Below the pieces are notes generated by a model. The model did not search any database. It was not told the DNA's origin and saw nothing but the letters and a program-made list of their open reading frames with translations. The position numbers and the translations under genes are program-made. A DNA stretch of 64,000 nt from JACDBZ01 sp038233215 (GTDB lineage: Bacteria > Chloroflexota > Limnocylindria > QHBO01). Shown here one piece after another: positions 33,896 through 42,872 of the stretch. The number at the start of each line of letters is the position of its first letter. The first letter of the stretch is position 1. The stretch covers positions 25,178 through 89,177 of the forward strand of contig JBBSML010000009.1 in the NCBI GenBank assembly GCA_038233215.1, given 5' to 3'.

Positions 33896-35062
33896 ATGAC
33901 CGATACCATCACTCGCGGTGCGGCGAACCAGGCCGGCGCGATTCTCAACAAGAACGCGGCTGCCGAGGCTCAGGACTTCCTCCCACTCAAGGGCATCGAC
34001 CACGTCGAATTCTGGGTCGGCAACGCCAAGCAGGCGGCGCATTACTACCGCGCCCTGTGGGGTTTCACGCCGGTGGCGTACGCCGGGCTCGAGACCGGTG
34101 TACGGGATCGGTCCAGCTTCGTGATGGTCCAGAACGACATTCGGTTCGTGTTCACCGCGCCGATCTCACCCAACGGCGAGATCGCCGAACACGTGGCGCG
34201 CCGTGGTGACGGGGTGCATGACATCGCATTCGCGGTGGACGACGTCGAGAGCGCCTGGCGCGAGACGACCTCGCGCGGGGCGGTCAGCGCGTTGGAGCCG
34301 ACCGAGCTGGAGGGCAAGAAGGGGACCCTGCGCCGCTCCGCCATTCACACCTACGGCGAGGTGCTCCACTCGTTCGTGGATCGTTCCGACTATCACGGCA
34401 CCTTCGCACCGGGGTACCACAGGATCACGGAACCGGCACCGTCGGCGACGGGTCAGATCCTGCTCGAGGTCGACCATTGCGTCGGCAACGTGGGGCTCGG
34501 CGACATGAATCGGTTCGTCGACTTTTACAAAAACGTGCTCGGCTTCGCCCAGCTCATCCACTACGACGACAAGGTCATCCACACCGACTATTCGGCGCTG
34601 ATGAGCAAGGTCATGACGAACGGGAACGGCCGCATCAAGTTCCCGATCAACGAGCCCGCGGCCGGCAAGAAGAAGAGCCAGATCCAGGAGTTCCTCGACT
34701 ACTACGGCACCGCCGGGACCCAGCACATCGCATTGCGCACCGACGACATCGTCGGCACGGTGCGGACGCTGCGGGAGCGCGGTATCGAATTTCTGGGCAT
34801 GCCGCACGCCTACTACGAGTCCCTGCCCGACCGGGTCGGCGACGTTGGTGTGCCGATGAACACGCTCGAGGAGCTCGGCATCGAGGCCGATCGCGACGAG
34901 GAGGGCTATCTCCTCCAGATCTTCACGCGCCCCGTGCAGGATCGGCCGACCTTCTTCTTCGAGATCATCGAGCGCCACGGATCGCGCGGCTTCGGGGTCG
35001 GCAACTTCAAGGCGCTCTTCGAGGCGATCGAGATCGAGCAAGCCCGGCGCGGCAACCTCTAG
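33896..35062 (+). CDS. hpd: 4-hydroxyphenylpyruvate dioxygenase
   Basis: A 388-residue Fe(II) dioxygenase that converts 4-hydroxyphenylpyruvate to homogentisate in tyrosine degradation. It has two VOC domains (about 20-165 and 185-375). Iron ligands lie in VDHCVGNV, in TQHIALRTDDI and in the C-terminal FFFEIIER segment. The C terminus with HGSRGFGVGNFKALFEAIE is diagnostic for HPPD. The next enzyme, homogentisate dioxygenase, is 13 kb to the right. The 60-bp element and a TAGACT box lie upstream, and proS follows after 21 bases. Confidence 0.96.
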   Translation: MTDTITRGAANQAGAILNKNAAAEAQDFLPLKGIDHVEFWVGNAKQAAHYYRALWGFTPVAYAGLETGVRDRSSFVMVQNDIRFVFTAPISPNGEIAEHVARRGDGVHDIAFAVDDVESAWRETTSRGAVSALEPTELEGKKGTLRRSAIHTYGEVLHSFVDRSDYHGTFAPGYHRITEPAPSATGQILLEVDHCVGNVGLGDMNRFVDFYKNVLGFAQLIHYDDKVIHTDYSALMSKVMTNGNGRIKFPINEPAAGKKKSQIQEFLDYYGTAGTQHIALRTDDIVGTVRTLRERGIEFLGMPHAYYESLPDRVGDVGVPMNTLEELGIEADRDEEGYLLQIFTRPVQDRPTFFFEIIERHGSRGFGVGNFKALFEAIEIEQARRGNL

Positions 35063-35068
35063 GTCCGC

Positions 35069-35074
35069 TAGCAT
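35069..35074 (+). promoter_or_regulatory. -10-like box, leaderless type
   Basis: TAGCAT, 9 bases before the proS ATG at 35084, directly behind the hpd stop. Confidence 0.38.
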
Positions 35075-35083
35075 CGGTCCTTC

Positions 35084-36520
35084 ATGAGCACGAACAAGCT
35101 GCCGTCGCAGACCGACGATTTTCCGGCCTGGTACAACGAGGTCGTAAAGCGGGCCGAGCTCGCCGAGCATGGTCCGGCCAAGGGCTCGATGATCATCAAG
35201 CCGCACGGCTACGCGATCTGGGAGCTGACGCAGCGCGCGCTCGACGACCGCTTCAAAGCGACGGGTCACGAGAACCTCTACTTCCCCCTCCTCATCCCTA
35301 TGAGCCTCCTCCAGCAGGAGGCCGATCACGTCGAGGGCTTCGCGCCGCAGGTTGCCGTCGTCACGCATGGAGGCGGCCAGAAGCTCGAGGAACCGCTAGC
35401 CGTCCGCCCGACCTCGGAGGCGATCATCTGGAGCACGTACAAGCGCTGGATCCAGAGCTATCGCGACCTGCCGCTGCTGTACAACCAGTGGAGCAACATC
35501 GTGCGCTGGGAGATGCGCACGCGCCTCTTCCTGCGCACCTCCGAGTTCCTGTGGCAGGAGGGCCACACCGCCCACGCGACCAGCGCCGAGGCACGGGAGG
35601 AGGCGCTACGCATGCTCGAGGTATACCGCGAGGTCGCGGAAGACGTCCTGGCGATACCGGTCCACAAGGGACGCAAGTCGGCCGGTGAACGATTCCCCGG
35701 CGCTGTGGAGACATATCCGATCGAGGGCCTCATGCTTGACGGCAAGGCGCTCCAGTGCGGGACCAGCCACTTCCTTGGCCAGAACTTCGGGAAGGCCTAC
35801 GATGTGACCTTCATCAACGCCGAGGGCACTTCCGAGCACGCCTGGGGAACCTCCTGGGGCTTCACCACCCGCATGATCGGCGGCACCATCATGGCCCACG
35901 GCGACGACGCCGGCCTGCGCCTGCCACCCGCGGTTGCGCCCATCCAAGTCGCCATCGTGCCGATCCATCGATCCGAAGACGAACGCGCCGCGGTGCTGAG
36001 CGTCGCCGAGAAGCTGCGATCCGACCTTGCCGCGGCGGGCATCCGTGTGCGTCTAGATGATCGCGAGCAACACCGGCCGGGCTACAAGTTTGCCGAGTGG
36101 GAGCTCAAGGGCGTGCCGGTCCGGATCGAGCTCGGACCGCGCGACGTGGCCGCCGACCGCGTGGTGATCGTCAGCCGCCTGGGCGGTGACAAGGAAGAGG
36201 TCGCCATTGCGAAGGTGGCGGGCGGGATGGCCGCGCGCCTCGCATCGGTCCAACAGGCGCTCTTCGCGGATGCACGTGCCTACCGCGACGCGAACACGCA
36301 CGAGATCAGCTCATTCGACGCGTTCGCGACGGGCCTCGAGGCGGAGGGCGGCTTCTGGGTCGGCGCATGGTGCGGCGATGGCGCCTGCGAGGCCGAGATC
36401 AGCACCAAGACGAAGGCGACCATCCGCTTCCTGCCCATCGAGCCGACGGATCCCGGCGCCGTCTGCATGCACTGCGGCAAGCCCGGCGTCGACATCGCGA
36501 CCTGGGCTCGAGCGTACTGA
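35084..36520 (+). CDS. proS: Prolyl-tRNA synthetase, archaeal/eukaryotic-like type
   Basis: A 478-residue class II aminoacyl-tRNA synthetase charging tRNA-Pro. Motif 2 (NQWSNIVRWEMRTRLFLRTSEFLWQEGHTAHAT) is seen around residues 130-165 and motif 3 near SWGFTTRMIGGTIMAHGDD. The lack of the bacterial editing (INS) domain and the C-terminal zinc-binding-like domain with cysteines (AWCGDGACE, CMHCG) and the terminal tyrosine identify the shorter archaeal/eukaryotic-like form found in some bacteria. It starts 21 bases after hpd and has its own -10-like box. A frameshifted VOC gene follows after 17 bases. Confidence 0.96.
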   Translation: MSTNKLPSQTDDFPAWYNEVVKRAELAEHGPAKGSMIIKPHGYAIWELTQRALDDRFKATGHENLYFPLLIPMSLLQQEADHVEGFAPQVAVVTHGGGQKLEEPLAVRPTSEAIIWSTYKRWIQSYRDLPLLYNQWSNIVRWEMRTRLFLRTSEFLWQEGHTAHATSAEAREEALRMLEVYREVAEDVLAIPVHKGRKSAGERFPGAVETYPIEGLMLDGKALQCGTSHFLGQNFGKAYDVTFINAEGTSEHAWGTSWGFTTRMIGGTIMAHGDDAGLRLPPAVAPIQVAIVPIHRSEDERAAVLSVAEKLRSDLAAAGIRVRLDDREQHRPGYKFAEWELKGVPVRIELGPRDVAADRVVIVSRLGGDKEEVAIAKVAGGMAARLASVQQALFADARAYRDANTHEISSFDAFATGLEAEGGFWVGAWCGDGACEAEISTKTKATIRFLPIEPTDPGAVCMHCGKPGVDIATWARAY

Positions 36521-36537
36521 TCGATGGAGGAGGAGGC

Positions 36538-36911
36538 ATGACCAACGCGATCACGAAGATGAGCTGGTGGGAGATCCCGGTGCCGGATCTGGATGACGCC
36601 AAGCGGTTCTACGGCGAGGTTTTCGGGTGGACCTTCGATCCCTTCGGTGAAGATTACTTTGCTGTCATCGGGCCGGATGGCAACATGCTGGGCGGTATCT
36701 CCTGGCTGCCGAAGACAAGCTCGGAAACGGCGTGCGCATCACCTTCGACACCGATGACCTCGAAGGCGCGCTGGATCGGGTGACTGCGGCAGGCGGCACG
36801 GTCGTGAGCCAGCGCACCGAGATCGGCGGCGACATGGGCTGGTGGGCAGCCTTCACCGACCCGGCGGGCCGATGGATCGGATTCGCGACGGATCGACCGC
36901 TCGGCGCATGA
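36538..36911 (+). pseudogene. VOC-family protein gene with a frameshift
   Basis: The frame from ATG 36538 begins as a normal VOC protein (MSWWEIPVPDLDDAKRFYG, FGEDYFAVIGPDGNMLGG) and then derails at about 36705-36711. From GAA 36711 the next frame continues the family sequence (EDKLGNGVRITFDTDDLEGA, WWAAFTDPAGRWIGF) and stops at 36909-36911. One base appears to be missing; intact, the protein would have about 124 residues. A very strong ribosome binding site (36526-36536) precedes the ATG and the stop overlaps the dehydratase ATG, so the gene kept its operon position. Sequencing error is the alternative. Confidence 0.75.
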
Positions 36912-37879
36912 ACACCATCCTTGCCCCGCACATCGTCTCCATCGAGGAGATTCGGGAGGCAGCCGACCGCATCCGCGCCGTGGCCACCCGGACTCCGCTG
37001 CTGCAATGGGACGACACCACCTGGCTCAAGCCGGAGTCGCTCCAGCCGGTCGGCGCGTTCAAGATGCGCGGCGCCTACAACAAGGTCGCTTCATTGACCG
37101 ATGCGGAACGCGCGCGGGGCGTGGTGACCTACTCATCCGGCAATCACGCTCAGGCGGTGGCCCGCGCGGCACGCTTGCTGGGCGCGGCGGCCGTCATCTG
37201 CATGCCGGAGAACGCGCCCAAGGTGAAGGTGGATGGCGTCCTGCGCGACGGCGCCGAGATTGTCACGACCGGCAACGACTCGGAGGAGCGCCATCGGCGC
37301 GCGCTGCAGCTCGTCGAGGAACGAGGCCTCGTGATGGTGGAACCGTACGACGACCCCGCCATCATCGCCGGTCAGGGAACCTGCGGACTGGAGATCGTCG
37401 AAGATCTGCCGGAAGTAACGAGCGTGCTCGTGCCGGTGTCCGGCGGCGGATTGTCGTCCGGCGTGGCAACGGCCGCAAAGGCGCTGGTCCCGCGCGCGCG
37501 GGTGATCGGCGTCGAGCCTGAGCTTGCGGCAGATGCAAAGGAGTCGCTCGAGCGCGGCGAGATCGTGCACTGGACCGCGGATCAGACGGTGCGGACCATG
37601 GCGGACGGGCTGCGTACGAATTCCCTCGGACCACTACCGTTCGAACACCTGCGCCGTTTCATGGACGAGATCGTCACCGTCAGCGAAAGCGAGATTGCCG
37701 ACGCGATGCGTCAGCTCGCCCGCCGCGCACGCCTGGTGGTGGAGCCGTCGGGCGCGGCCTCCATGGCAGCCCATCTCGCTGATCGTGCGCCACGCGTGAA
37801 CGGCGACGACGCGCGGGTGGTGATCATCTCCGGCGGCAACGTCGACCCGGAGCTCTTCGTGCGCATCCTGGCGGGGTAG
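36908..37879 (+). CDS. Threonine/serine dehydratase (PLP-dependent)
   Basis: A 323-residue fold-type II PLP enzyme. The Schiff-base lysine lies in VGAFKMRGAYNK, the substrate loop is SSGNHAQA and the phosphate-binding loop is SGGGLSSG. This pattern fits the catabolic threonine/serine dehydratases and serine racemases, which deaminate to 2-ketobutyrate or pyruvate; the absence of a C-terminal ACT domain argues against biosynthetic IlvA. The ATG overlaps the stop of the VOC gene (ATGA). It is followed by a 215-base gap with GC-rich hairpins before the convergent protease gene. Confidence 0.9.
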   Translation: MNTILAPHIVSIEEIREAADRIRAVATRTPLLQWDDTTWLKPESLQPVGAFKMRGAYNKVASLTDAERARGVVTYSSGNHAQAVARAARLLGAAAVICMPENAPKVKVDGVLRDGAEIVTTGNDSEERHRRALQLVEERGLVMVEPYDDPAIIAGQGTCGLEIVEDLPEVTSVLVPVSGGGLSSGVATAAKALVPRARVIGVEPELAADAKESLERGEIVHWTADQTVRTMADGLRTNSLGPLPFEHLRRFMDEIVTVSESEIADAMRQLARRARLVVEPSGAASMAAHLADRAPRVNGDDARVVIISGGNVDPELFVRILAG

Positions 37880-37898
37880 TTGCGCGATCCGCTCCGAC

Positions 37899-37913
37899 CG
37901 CCGCTCAGCGGCG
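37899..37913. terminator. Compact hairpin between convergent genes
   Basis: CGCCGC-TCA-GCGGCG forms a perfect 6-bp stem 20 bases behind the dehydratase stop. The core GCTCAGCGGCGC recurs with one change at 37974-37985 and at 38057-38068, so the gap holds three related GC-rich blocks. No U tract is present. Confidence 0.35.
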
Positions 37914-38094
37914 CCACCCCGCACGAGGCAGATACCGGGATGGCTGCCGCGTCCCCCGGTCACCAATTGAGCTGCTGAGCGGCGCAATGCCGACCCGGGC
38001 AGGCGGATCACCAGGCCCGGCAGTCCCGTGCGTGGTCCACTGGCTCAGTCAGCGCCGTTCAGCGGCGCCGACGGGCAATCCCAGGCGCCCGCGA

Positions 38095-39429
38095 TCAGCC
38101 GCCGCTGAGCAGCTCAACGGCCCGGTCAAGCTGCGGATCATCGCCACCCAACGGATCCTCGGGCGAGGCGACGATCACGTCAGGGGCGATCCCGTCGGGC
38201 GCCGCGGAATTGTGCTCGGGCGTGAACCATCGGTCGGTGGTGATGCGCAGGCCGCCGCCGTTCGGCAGGTCGTTCCAGATCTGGACGGTGTTCTTGCCGA
38301 AGGTCGGCTCCCCAAGGATGGTCGCGCGGCCATTCTCCTGTAACGCCGCCGCGACGATCTCCGACGCGGAAGCGGACCCCTCGTCAACCAGCACGACCAC
38401 GGAAATCGCATCGGTCTGGGCAAGGCCGCCCGGCTCCGATTCCCAGCGCTGCACATCCTCACCGGACTCGACGGTGAAGAGCAGCTCGCCGGGCGCCACG
38501 AACTCGCTGGCGATGCCCTGCGCGGTGACGATGAATCCACCGGGATTGCCGCGCAGATCGAACACGAGCGAGGTGGCGCCCTGCTCGAGCAAGGCCCCGA
38601 GCTCCTCACGGAAGAGGCCCGTGGCACGATCGGTGAATGTCGTCAGCCGGATGTAGCCGATGCCATCTGAGAGGATCTCGGCCTCAACCTCGCGAAGGTC
38701 GATCACCGCGCGCGTGATGGTGATATCGAGCTCCTCGTCGTCGCGGTCGACGGTGAGCGTGACATCGGTCCCGGCTTCGCCACGAACCTCGAAAACCAGT
38801 GAGCTGACCGACTCACCGACCGTGGAGACGCCGTCGATCTCGAGCACCAGGTCGCCGGCACGCAATCCGGCCTCCTCGGCCGGGGAGCCGGCGAGCGGCG
38901 CGACGATGACCATGGCGCAGTTCTGCGTCACAACCGTGCACGCGGCGAGGTCATCGGCCTCGATGAGGTTCTCCATGCCGACCTCGGCGCCGATGCCGCT
39001 GAACTCGCCGGTCAGATCGTCCAGTGCAGATCCGTACTGGTCGGGCGGCAGGTAGCCGGAGTACGGATCCTCGAGCCCGAACTCGATCATCCCGCGCACC
39101 GCGCCGTCGACGAGCTCCTCGTCGCTGATCTCGTCGACGTACTCACCCTTGATCTGGGCGTAGGTCTCGCACAGGACAGCGAACGCCTCGGTCGGCTCGG
39201 CGCAGGTCACCGTCTCGAGTGTCGGCGTTGCCGCTGGCGCGGATGCCTCGGAGGGCACAGCTCCCGAAGGTGCCTCGGAGGTCGACGGGTCCGCCTGCGC
39301 GGCCCCCGGCCCATCGCTGCCGACGGCGAGGCCGGCGACGAAGGTGAGAGCGCCGAAGAGGAGGAGGACCGCGATCAGCGCGGCGGCGCTGGCTGCCGGC
39401 GATCGACGGGTGCGTGCCTTGACGGTCAT
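38095..39429 (-). CDS. S41-family C-terminal processing protease
   Basis: A 444-residue exported serine protease. An N-terminal signal anchor (AALIAVLLLFGALTFVAGLAV) is followed by an Ala/Ser/Pro linker, a short N-terminal domain, a PDZ domain (about 185-265, with AGLRAGDLVLEIDG) and the S41 catalytic core. The nucleophile Ser is in DEGSASASEIVAAALQ and the catalytic Lys in FGKNTVQ. CtpA-like enzymes trim or degrade envelope proteins. It is monocistronic, with its start 71 bases from the methyltransferase gene. Confidence 0.93.
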   Translation of the reverse strand: MTVKARTRRSPAASAAALIAVLLLFGALTFVAGLAVGSDGPGAAQADPSTSEAPSGAVPSEASAPAATPTLETVTCAEPTEAFAVLCETYAQIKGEYVDEISDEELVDGAVRGMIEFGLEDPYSGYLPPDQYGSALDDLTGEFSGIGAEVGMENLIEADDLAACTVVTQNCAMVIVAPLAGSPAEEAGLRAGDLVLEIDGVSTVGESVSSLVFEVRGEAGTDVTLTVDRDDEELDITITRAVIDLREVEAEILSDGIGYIRLTTFTDRATGLFREELGALLEQGATSLVFDLRGNPGGFIVTAQGIASEFVAPGELLFTVESGEDVQRWESEPGGLAQTDAISVVVLVDEGSASASEIVAAALQENGRATILGEPTFGKNTVQIWNDLPNGGGLRITTDRWFTPEHNSAAPDGIAPDVIVASPEDPLGGDDPQLDRAVELLSGG

Positions 39430-39500
39430 GGAGTCTGTCCTGCGGTACGGGGGACGCGGAGGCGCATTCTCCTGCGAAACGCAGTCGCGCGCTCAGCGCA

Positions 39501-40298
39501 TCACCGGCGGACGGCGCGGAGCCCGAGGAAGATCGGGATCTCAGCGTTCGCGCGGGCGTCTCCGCGTGTCGCCTTTCCGGGCCGTCGGTCCGGTGGCAGA
39601 TCCGGGGTCTCGAGCATGGCGTCGACGGCGAACCCGGCAACGGCGAAGGCGTTCACGTAGGTGCTGATGGGCCGATGGAATGACCGCGTCGGCAATCCAC
39701 CGCCCAGCGACTTCATCGGCACCGCCATCTCGCCCAGGTAGGCATCGATGCGCCGATACGTCAGCTTCCGACCCTCGTCGAGGCCCCAGCCGGAATGGCG
39801 CGGCTGCCGAAACGCCGGGTGAGTCATCAGGAGCACGACGCGACCACGTGAGCCCAGCGCCCAGTCCACCCCGCGAACCACGTCCTCGAGTGGATCCATG
39901 TCCTGGATGCAGAGCAGGAAGACGGCCGCGTCGTAGCCACCCAGCTCGAGTCCCGCGACCGCCGGCAGCCGCCGTGCGTCGCCCACCAGGAAGCGTGCGT
40001 TGGGCAATCCCGCATGACGGCGCTCGGCCGCGGCGATCAGCCTTGCCGAGGCGTCGACGACGGTGACGGCCGCGCCTGCCTCAGTGAGATACGGAGCCAG
40101 CACTCCCTGGCCACCGCCGATATCCAGGATCTCCTCGCCGTGCTGCGCCTGGAGCAGATCGAGCACGGCCGGGATGGCCAGCTCCCGATGGTAGGTCGAG
40201 CCGTGGTCGCCGACCCAGCCGTCGTACCAGGTCGCGACGCGCTCCCAGCTCGTCTCGCGCGGCACGCCGCTGCCGCCGCCGTCACGAAGTCGGCTCAT
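39501..40298 (-). CDS. Class I SAM-dependent methyltransferase
   Basis: A 265-residue methyltransferase with the Rossmann-fold SAM-binding motif I ILDIGGGQGVLAPYL, the acidic end of strand 2 in VTVVDAS and motif II in FLVGDARRLP. The C-terminal part (THPAFRQPRHSGWGLDEGRK) is like that of small-molecule methyltransferases close to the methyltransferase-11/25 groups. Substrate is unknown. ATG 40298 is preferred over TTG 40301. Gene order gives no pathway link: a protease gene lies downstream and a lipoprotein gene upstream on the same strand. Confidence 0.85.
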   Translation of the reverse strand: MSRLRDGGGSGVPRETSWERVATWYDGWVGDHGSTYHRELAIPAVLDLLQAQHGEEILDIGGGQGVLAPYLTEAGAAVTVVDASARLIAAAERRHAGLPNARFLVGDARRLPAVAGLELGGYDAAVFLLCIQDMDPLEDVVRGVDWALGSRGRVVLLMTHPAFRQPRHSGWGLDEGRKLTYRRIDAYLGEMAVPMKSLGGGLPTRSFHRPISTYVNAFAVAGFAVDAMLETPDLPPDRRPGKATRGDARANAEIPIFLGLRAVRR

Positions 40299-40338
40299 CA
40301 ATCAAGTATGGCGAATCGCGAGCGACGTACGTACGGGC

Positions 40339-41112
40339 TCAGGGCGAGCAGATCCCATGTTCAACGCAGAGCGTGGCATCTCGCGGCGGAACCTCCGAAC
40401 CGTCGAACAGGGACCGATCGCCGAGTGGCTCCGGAAGCCGGAGCAGATGGGGCGTCTCCGGGTTGCCCGGGCAGTCGTGTCCACCGTCGCGTGGTCGAAC
40501 GGCGAAGACGACGGTGACGGCCGCATCGGTGAGCAGGATCGTTGGATCGGCGATACGCCCACGGGCATTCTCCCCGCTGTTACAGGCCCGCTCGGTGACG
40601 AGGACCGGGATCTCCGTCAGCAGGGGACCGAGCTCGGTCGCGGGGTCGACGCGGAACGAGGCCAACCCAAGCTGCGGTCCCACATCTGCCTGCAGCCGGC
40701 ACTGACCCCAGCCGCCGATTTGCCATCCATCGCCGTCGTGCGTGACGGTCACCTCGGCATACGGCGGATCGGTCCCGGGTTCGGCATCGGCGACGTATGC
40801 CACCTCGGTGTCGGTCCGGACGACCTCCCGCCATCCGGTCTCGGGCAGCCACTCGGTTTCGGGACCGGACTCGGACAGGTGGCGACGGAGGACCTTTGCC
40901 GCAGGATCGTCGGACAGTTCGGCACTGCCCGGCTCGTCGAGGAGGGCTGCGGGAAAACCAGGCCCGCCACATGAGACCTGCGCTGCCGCACGCACAGGGT
41001 CGATCTCGGTGGATGGGTCCTGGGAGGGGACGACTGAAGGCATCGATCTCGGAACAACGTTGCATCCGAGGAGAAGGAGTGCGCTCATGGCGAGCGCGAT
41101 CATGAACCGCAT
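40339..41112 (-). CDS. Lipoprotein, unknown function
   Basis: A 257-residue secreted lipoprotein. The signal peptide MRFMIALAMSALLLLGC ends in the lipobox LLLGC at the lipidated Cys. The mature part is acidic, with four more cysteines spaced as two possible disulfides (QVSCGGPG, WGQCRL, TERACNSG, HDCPG and CVEHGICSP regions). No family is recognised. An alternative ATG three codons in (41103) would shorten the signal peptide. The gene follows the truncated MFS gene by 43 bases on the same strand. Confidence 0.7.
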   Translation of the reverse strand: MRFMIALAMSALLLLGCNVVPRSMPSVVPSQDPSTEIDPVRAAAQVSCGGPGFPAALLDEPGSAELSDDPAAKVLRRHLSESGPETEWLPETGWREVVRTDTEVAYVADAEPGTDPPYAEVTVTHDGDGWQIGGWGQCRLQADVGPQLGLASFRVDPATELGPLLTEIPVLVTERACNSGENARGRIADPTILLTDAAVTVVFAVRPRDGGHDCPGNPETPHLLRLPEPLGDRSLFDGSEVPPRDATLCVEHGICSP

Positions 41113-41155
41113 GAAGAGGGAGACGCGCTGGGTGGGCGATTGGTGGCACAACAGC

Positions 41156-41914
41156 TCAATCCCGGACAGCGACGACTGCCGGTCCGCGGCGCACGCCGGC
41201 AAGGACAACGGCGGCGACGACCGCCACGCCGACGCCGATGATGCCGATCACCCCGAACCCCCAGCCGAAGCCTCCGACATCGGCGACGCCGCCCGCGATG
41301 AATGGGCCGATGCCAAGTCCGGCCGACAGCGAGGTGCCGTAGCCGCCGAGGCCGGTGGCGCGCAGCTCGGGTCGCGCAACCTCGCTGATCGTGACCTGCA
41401 CCATCATGAGCGTGAAGGCGAGCAGGACCACGCCGCCGATGAGGACGAGCAGGATGCCCGGCACGCCGCCCTGGAAGCCGAGCAGAGCCATGGCGATCCC
41501 GTACCCGCCGGCAGTCACCGCGGCCGCGATGGGTGGAATGGGGCGGCGGTCGATGAGCCTCCCGAGCGGGACGCGCGAGGCGCCGTTCGCCAGCGACTGC
41601 GCTGCGAGCAGGAGGCCGACCGTCCCGACGGCCAGACCGACGCCCGTGCCGAAGAGCGGGAAGAGGCCAGCCACCGCTCCCCACGGCAGGCCGATCGCGA
41701 GGGCCGCCAGCCACGTTCCGAGGATGGCGCGCTGCCGGGCAACCTCGGCAACCATGCCGGGCAACCGTGCGAAACGGACCCTGGTGCGCATGCTTGATGC
41801 GACGAACAGCGCGCCGACGATGGCCGTCATGCCAAAGAACGAGGATGCCAGGTAGGTCGGCACCGGACCGCCGAACTCCCAGATCAGGCCGCCCAGAAAG
41901 GACGAGCGGCGCAT
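41156..41914 (-). pseudogene. MFS transporter, C-terminal part only
   Basis: The frame encodes the last seven or eight helices of a major facilitator protein. It opens with FLGGLIWEFGGPVPTYLASSF (fifth/sixth helix), followed by the central loop (RTRVRFARLPGMVAEVARQR) and six more helices that include NGASRVPLGRLIDRRP, the MFS motif between helices 8 and 9. The first four helices are missing; the sequence breaks at about 41905-41914, where the 3'-truncated deacetylase gene of another frame ends. A short ATG-started product of 252 residues could be made but should not transport on its own. Confidence 0.75.
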
Positions 41915-42776
41915 CGGGGTAGAATGCGACGATCGCATCAAGACCATCCGTCAGCGCGGCCAGGTAGCCTTCCCCATCGGTTCCGGCGCCGAGGGGTAGG
42001 TTCAGGTTCGTACCCTCGCCGCGACCCTCGCCCCGCTCGCCAGCGTAGCCGGAAAAGTACGGATAGATGCCTCCCGGATCTCCGTGGAGGCTGACGTAGA
42101 GGACGTCGTCGCGTTGCCAGAAGATCTGCTGCGTGCCGTTGCCGTGATGGAAGTCGACGTCCAGGATGGCGACCCGCTGAGCGCCGCGATCGATGATCGA
42201 TTGCGCCACGATCGCGGCATTGTTGAAGAAGCAGTACCCGCCGATCAGGTTGCGTCCTGCGTGGTGTCCGGGTGGCCGGCACAGCCCATAGGCGAGCAGA
42301 GCGCCTTCGAGCACCCGGTCCGCCGCGGTGAGCGCGATGTCGACCGCGGCACGAGCTGCGTTCGCCGTCCCGGCCACGATCGGCGTGGCGGTGTCGAAGC
42401 AATAAGCTCCGAGTCTGAGATGGCGTCCGGCCGGCAGATCGTCAAGGGCCATCAGCCCGATGTAGCTCTGCAGCATGAAGGTGTCCGGCAGGAGGGGCCT
42501 GGACGCGTCCCATCCGTCGGCAACCGCATCGGTCCAGACATGCTCGACAAGGTCGATCAGCTCCACCTCGTGAACCGCGGAGATGGCGTCCGGACCGTGA
42601 GCACCTGGGGGCTCGAGGACATAGTCACCGGTGGAGAGCAGCGCCTCCCTGATGGCCGTCGCTCGGTCGGGGGATTCGTAGCACGGGATCTCGCGACCGG
42701 CCGCCAGCTCGATCAACCCGGCATGGGCGAGATGGTCGTCGGAGGCGATCAGCGGTGTCGGAAGAACGTCGGCCAC
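41905..42776 (-). pseudogene. Histone-deacetylase-family / acetylpolyamine amidohydrolase, 3'-truncated
   Basis: About 290 residues of a zinc-dependent deacetylase of the arginase/HDAC fold are readable from GTG 42776. The active-site His pair is in LCRPPGHHAG, two zinc ligands are in LDVDFHHGNGTQ and the aromatic loop is GGYCFFNNAAIVA. After AIVAFYPDAP the family sequence stops and the frame continues for about 270 codons through DNA that codes the MFS remnant in another frame. The third zinc-binding Asp is lost, so the product should be inactive. The 5' end faces the MoxR operon across about 96 bases. Confidence 0.8.
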
Positions 42777-42872
42777 GGCTCATCCATCGGCTGCTGGGAG
42801 GCGGATTGGCGAAACGATACGCGCGGGGATGAGCGTACCGGACATCGATGCCGAAGGCAGAAATGCTTCACG

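Noticed and set aside
41100..41905. A 558-residue deacetylase protein reading through the whole 41.1-42.8 kb region
   Set aside because: Only the first 290 residues have family features; the rest is Arg/Pro/Gly-rich and antiparallel in frame to clear MFS helices.
42084..42872. N-terminal extension of the MoxR ATPase of about 260 residues
   Set aside because: It runs antisense to the deacetylase gene and has no domain; the ATPase is complete from about 42873 or 42930.
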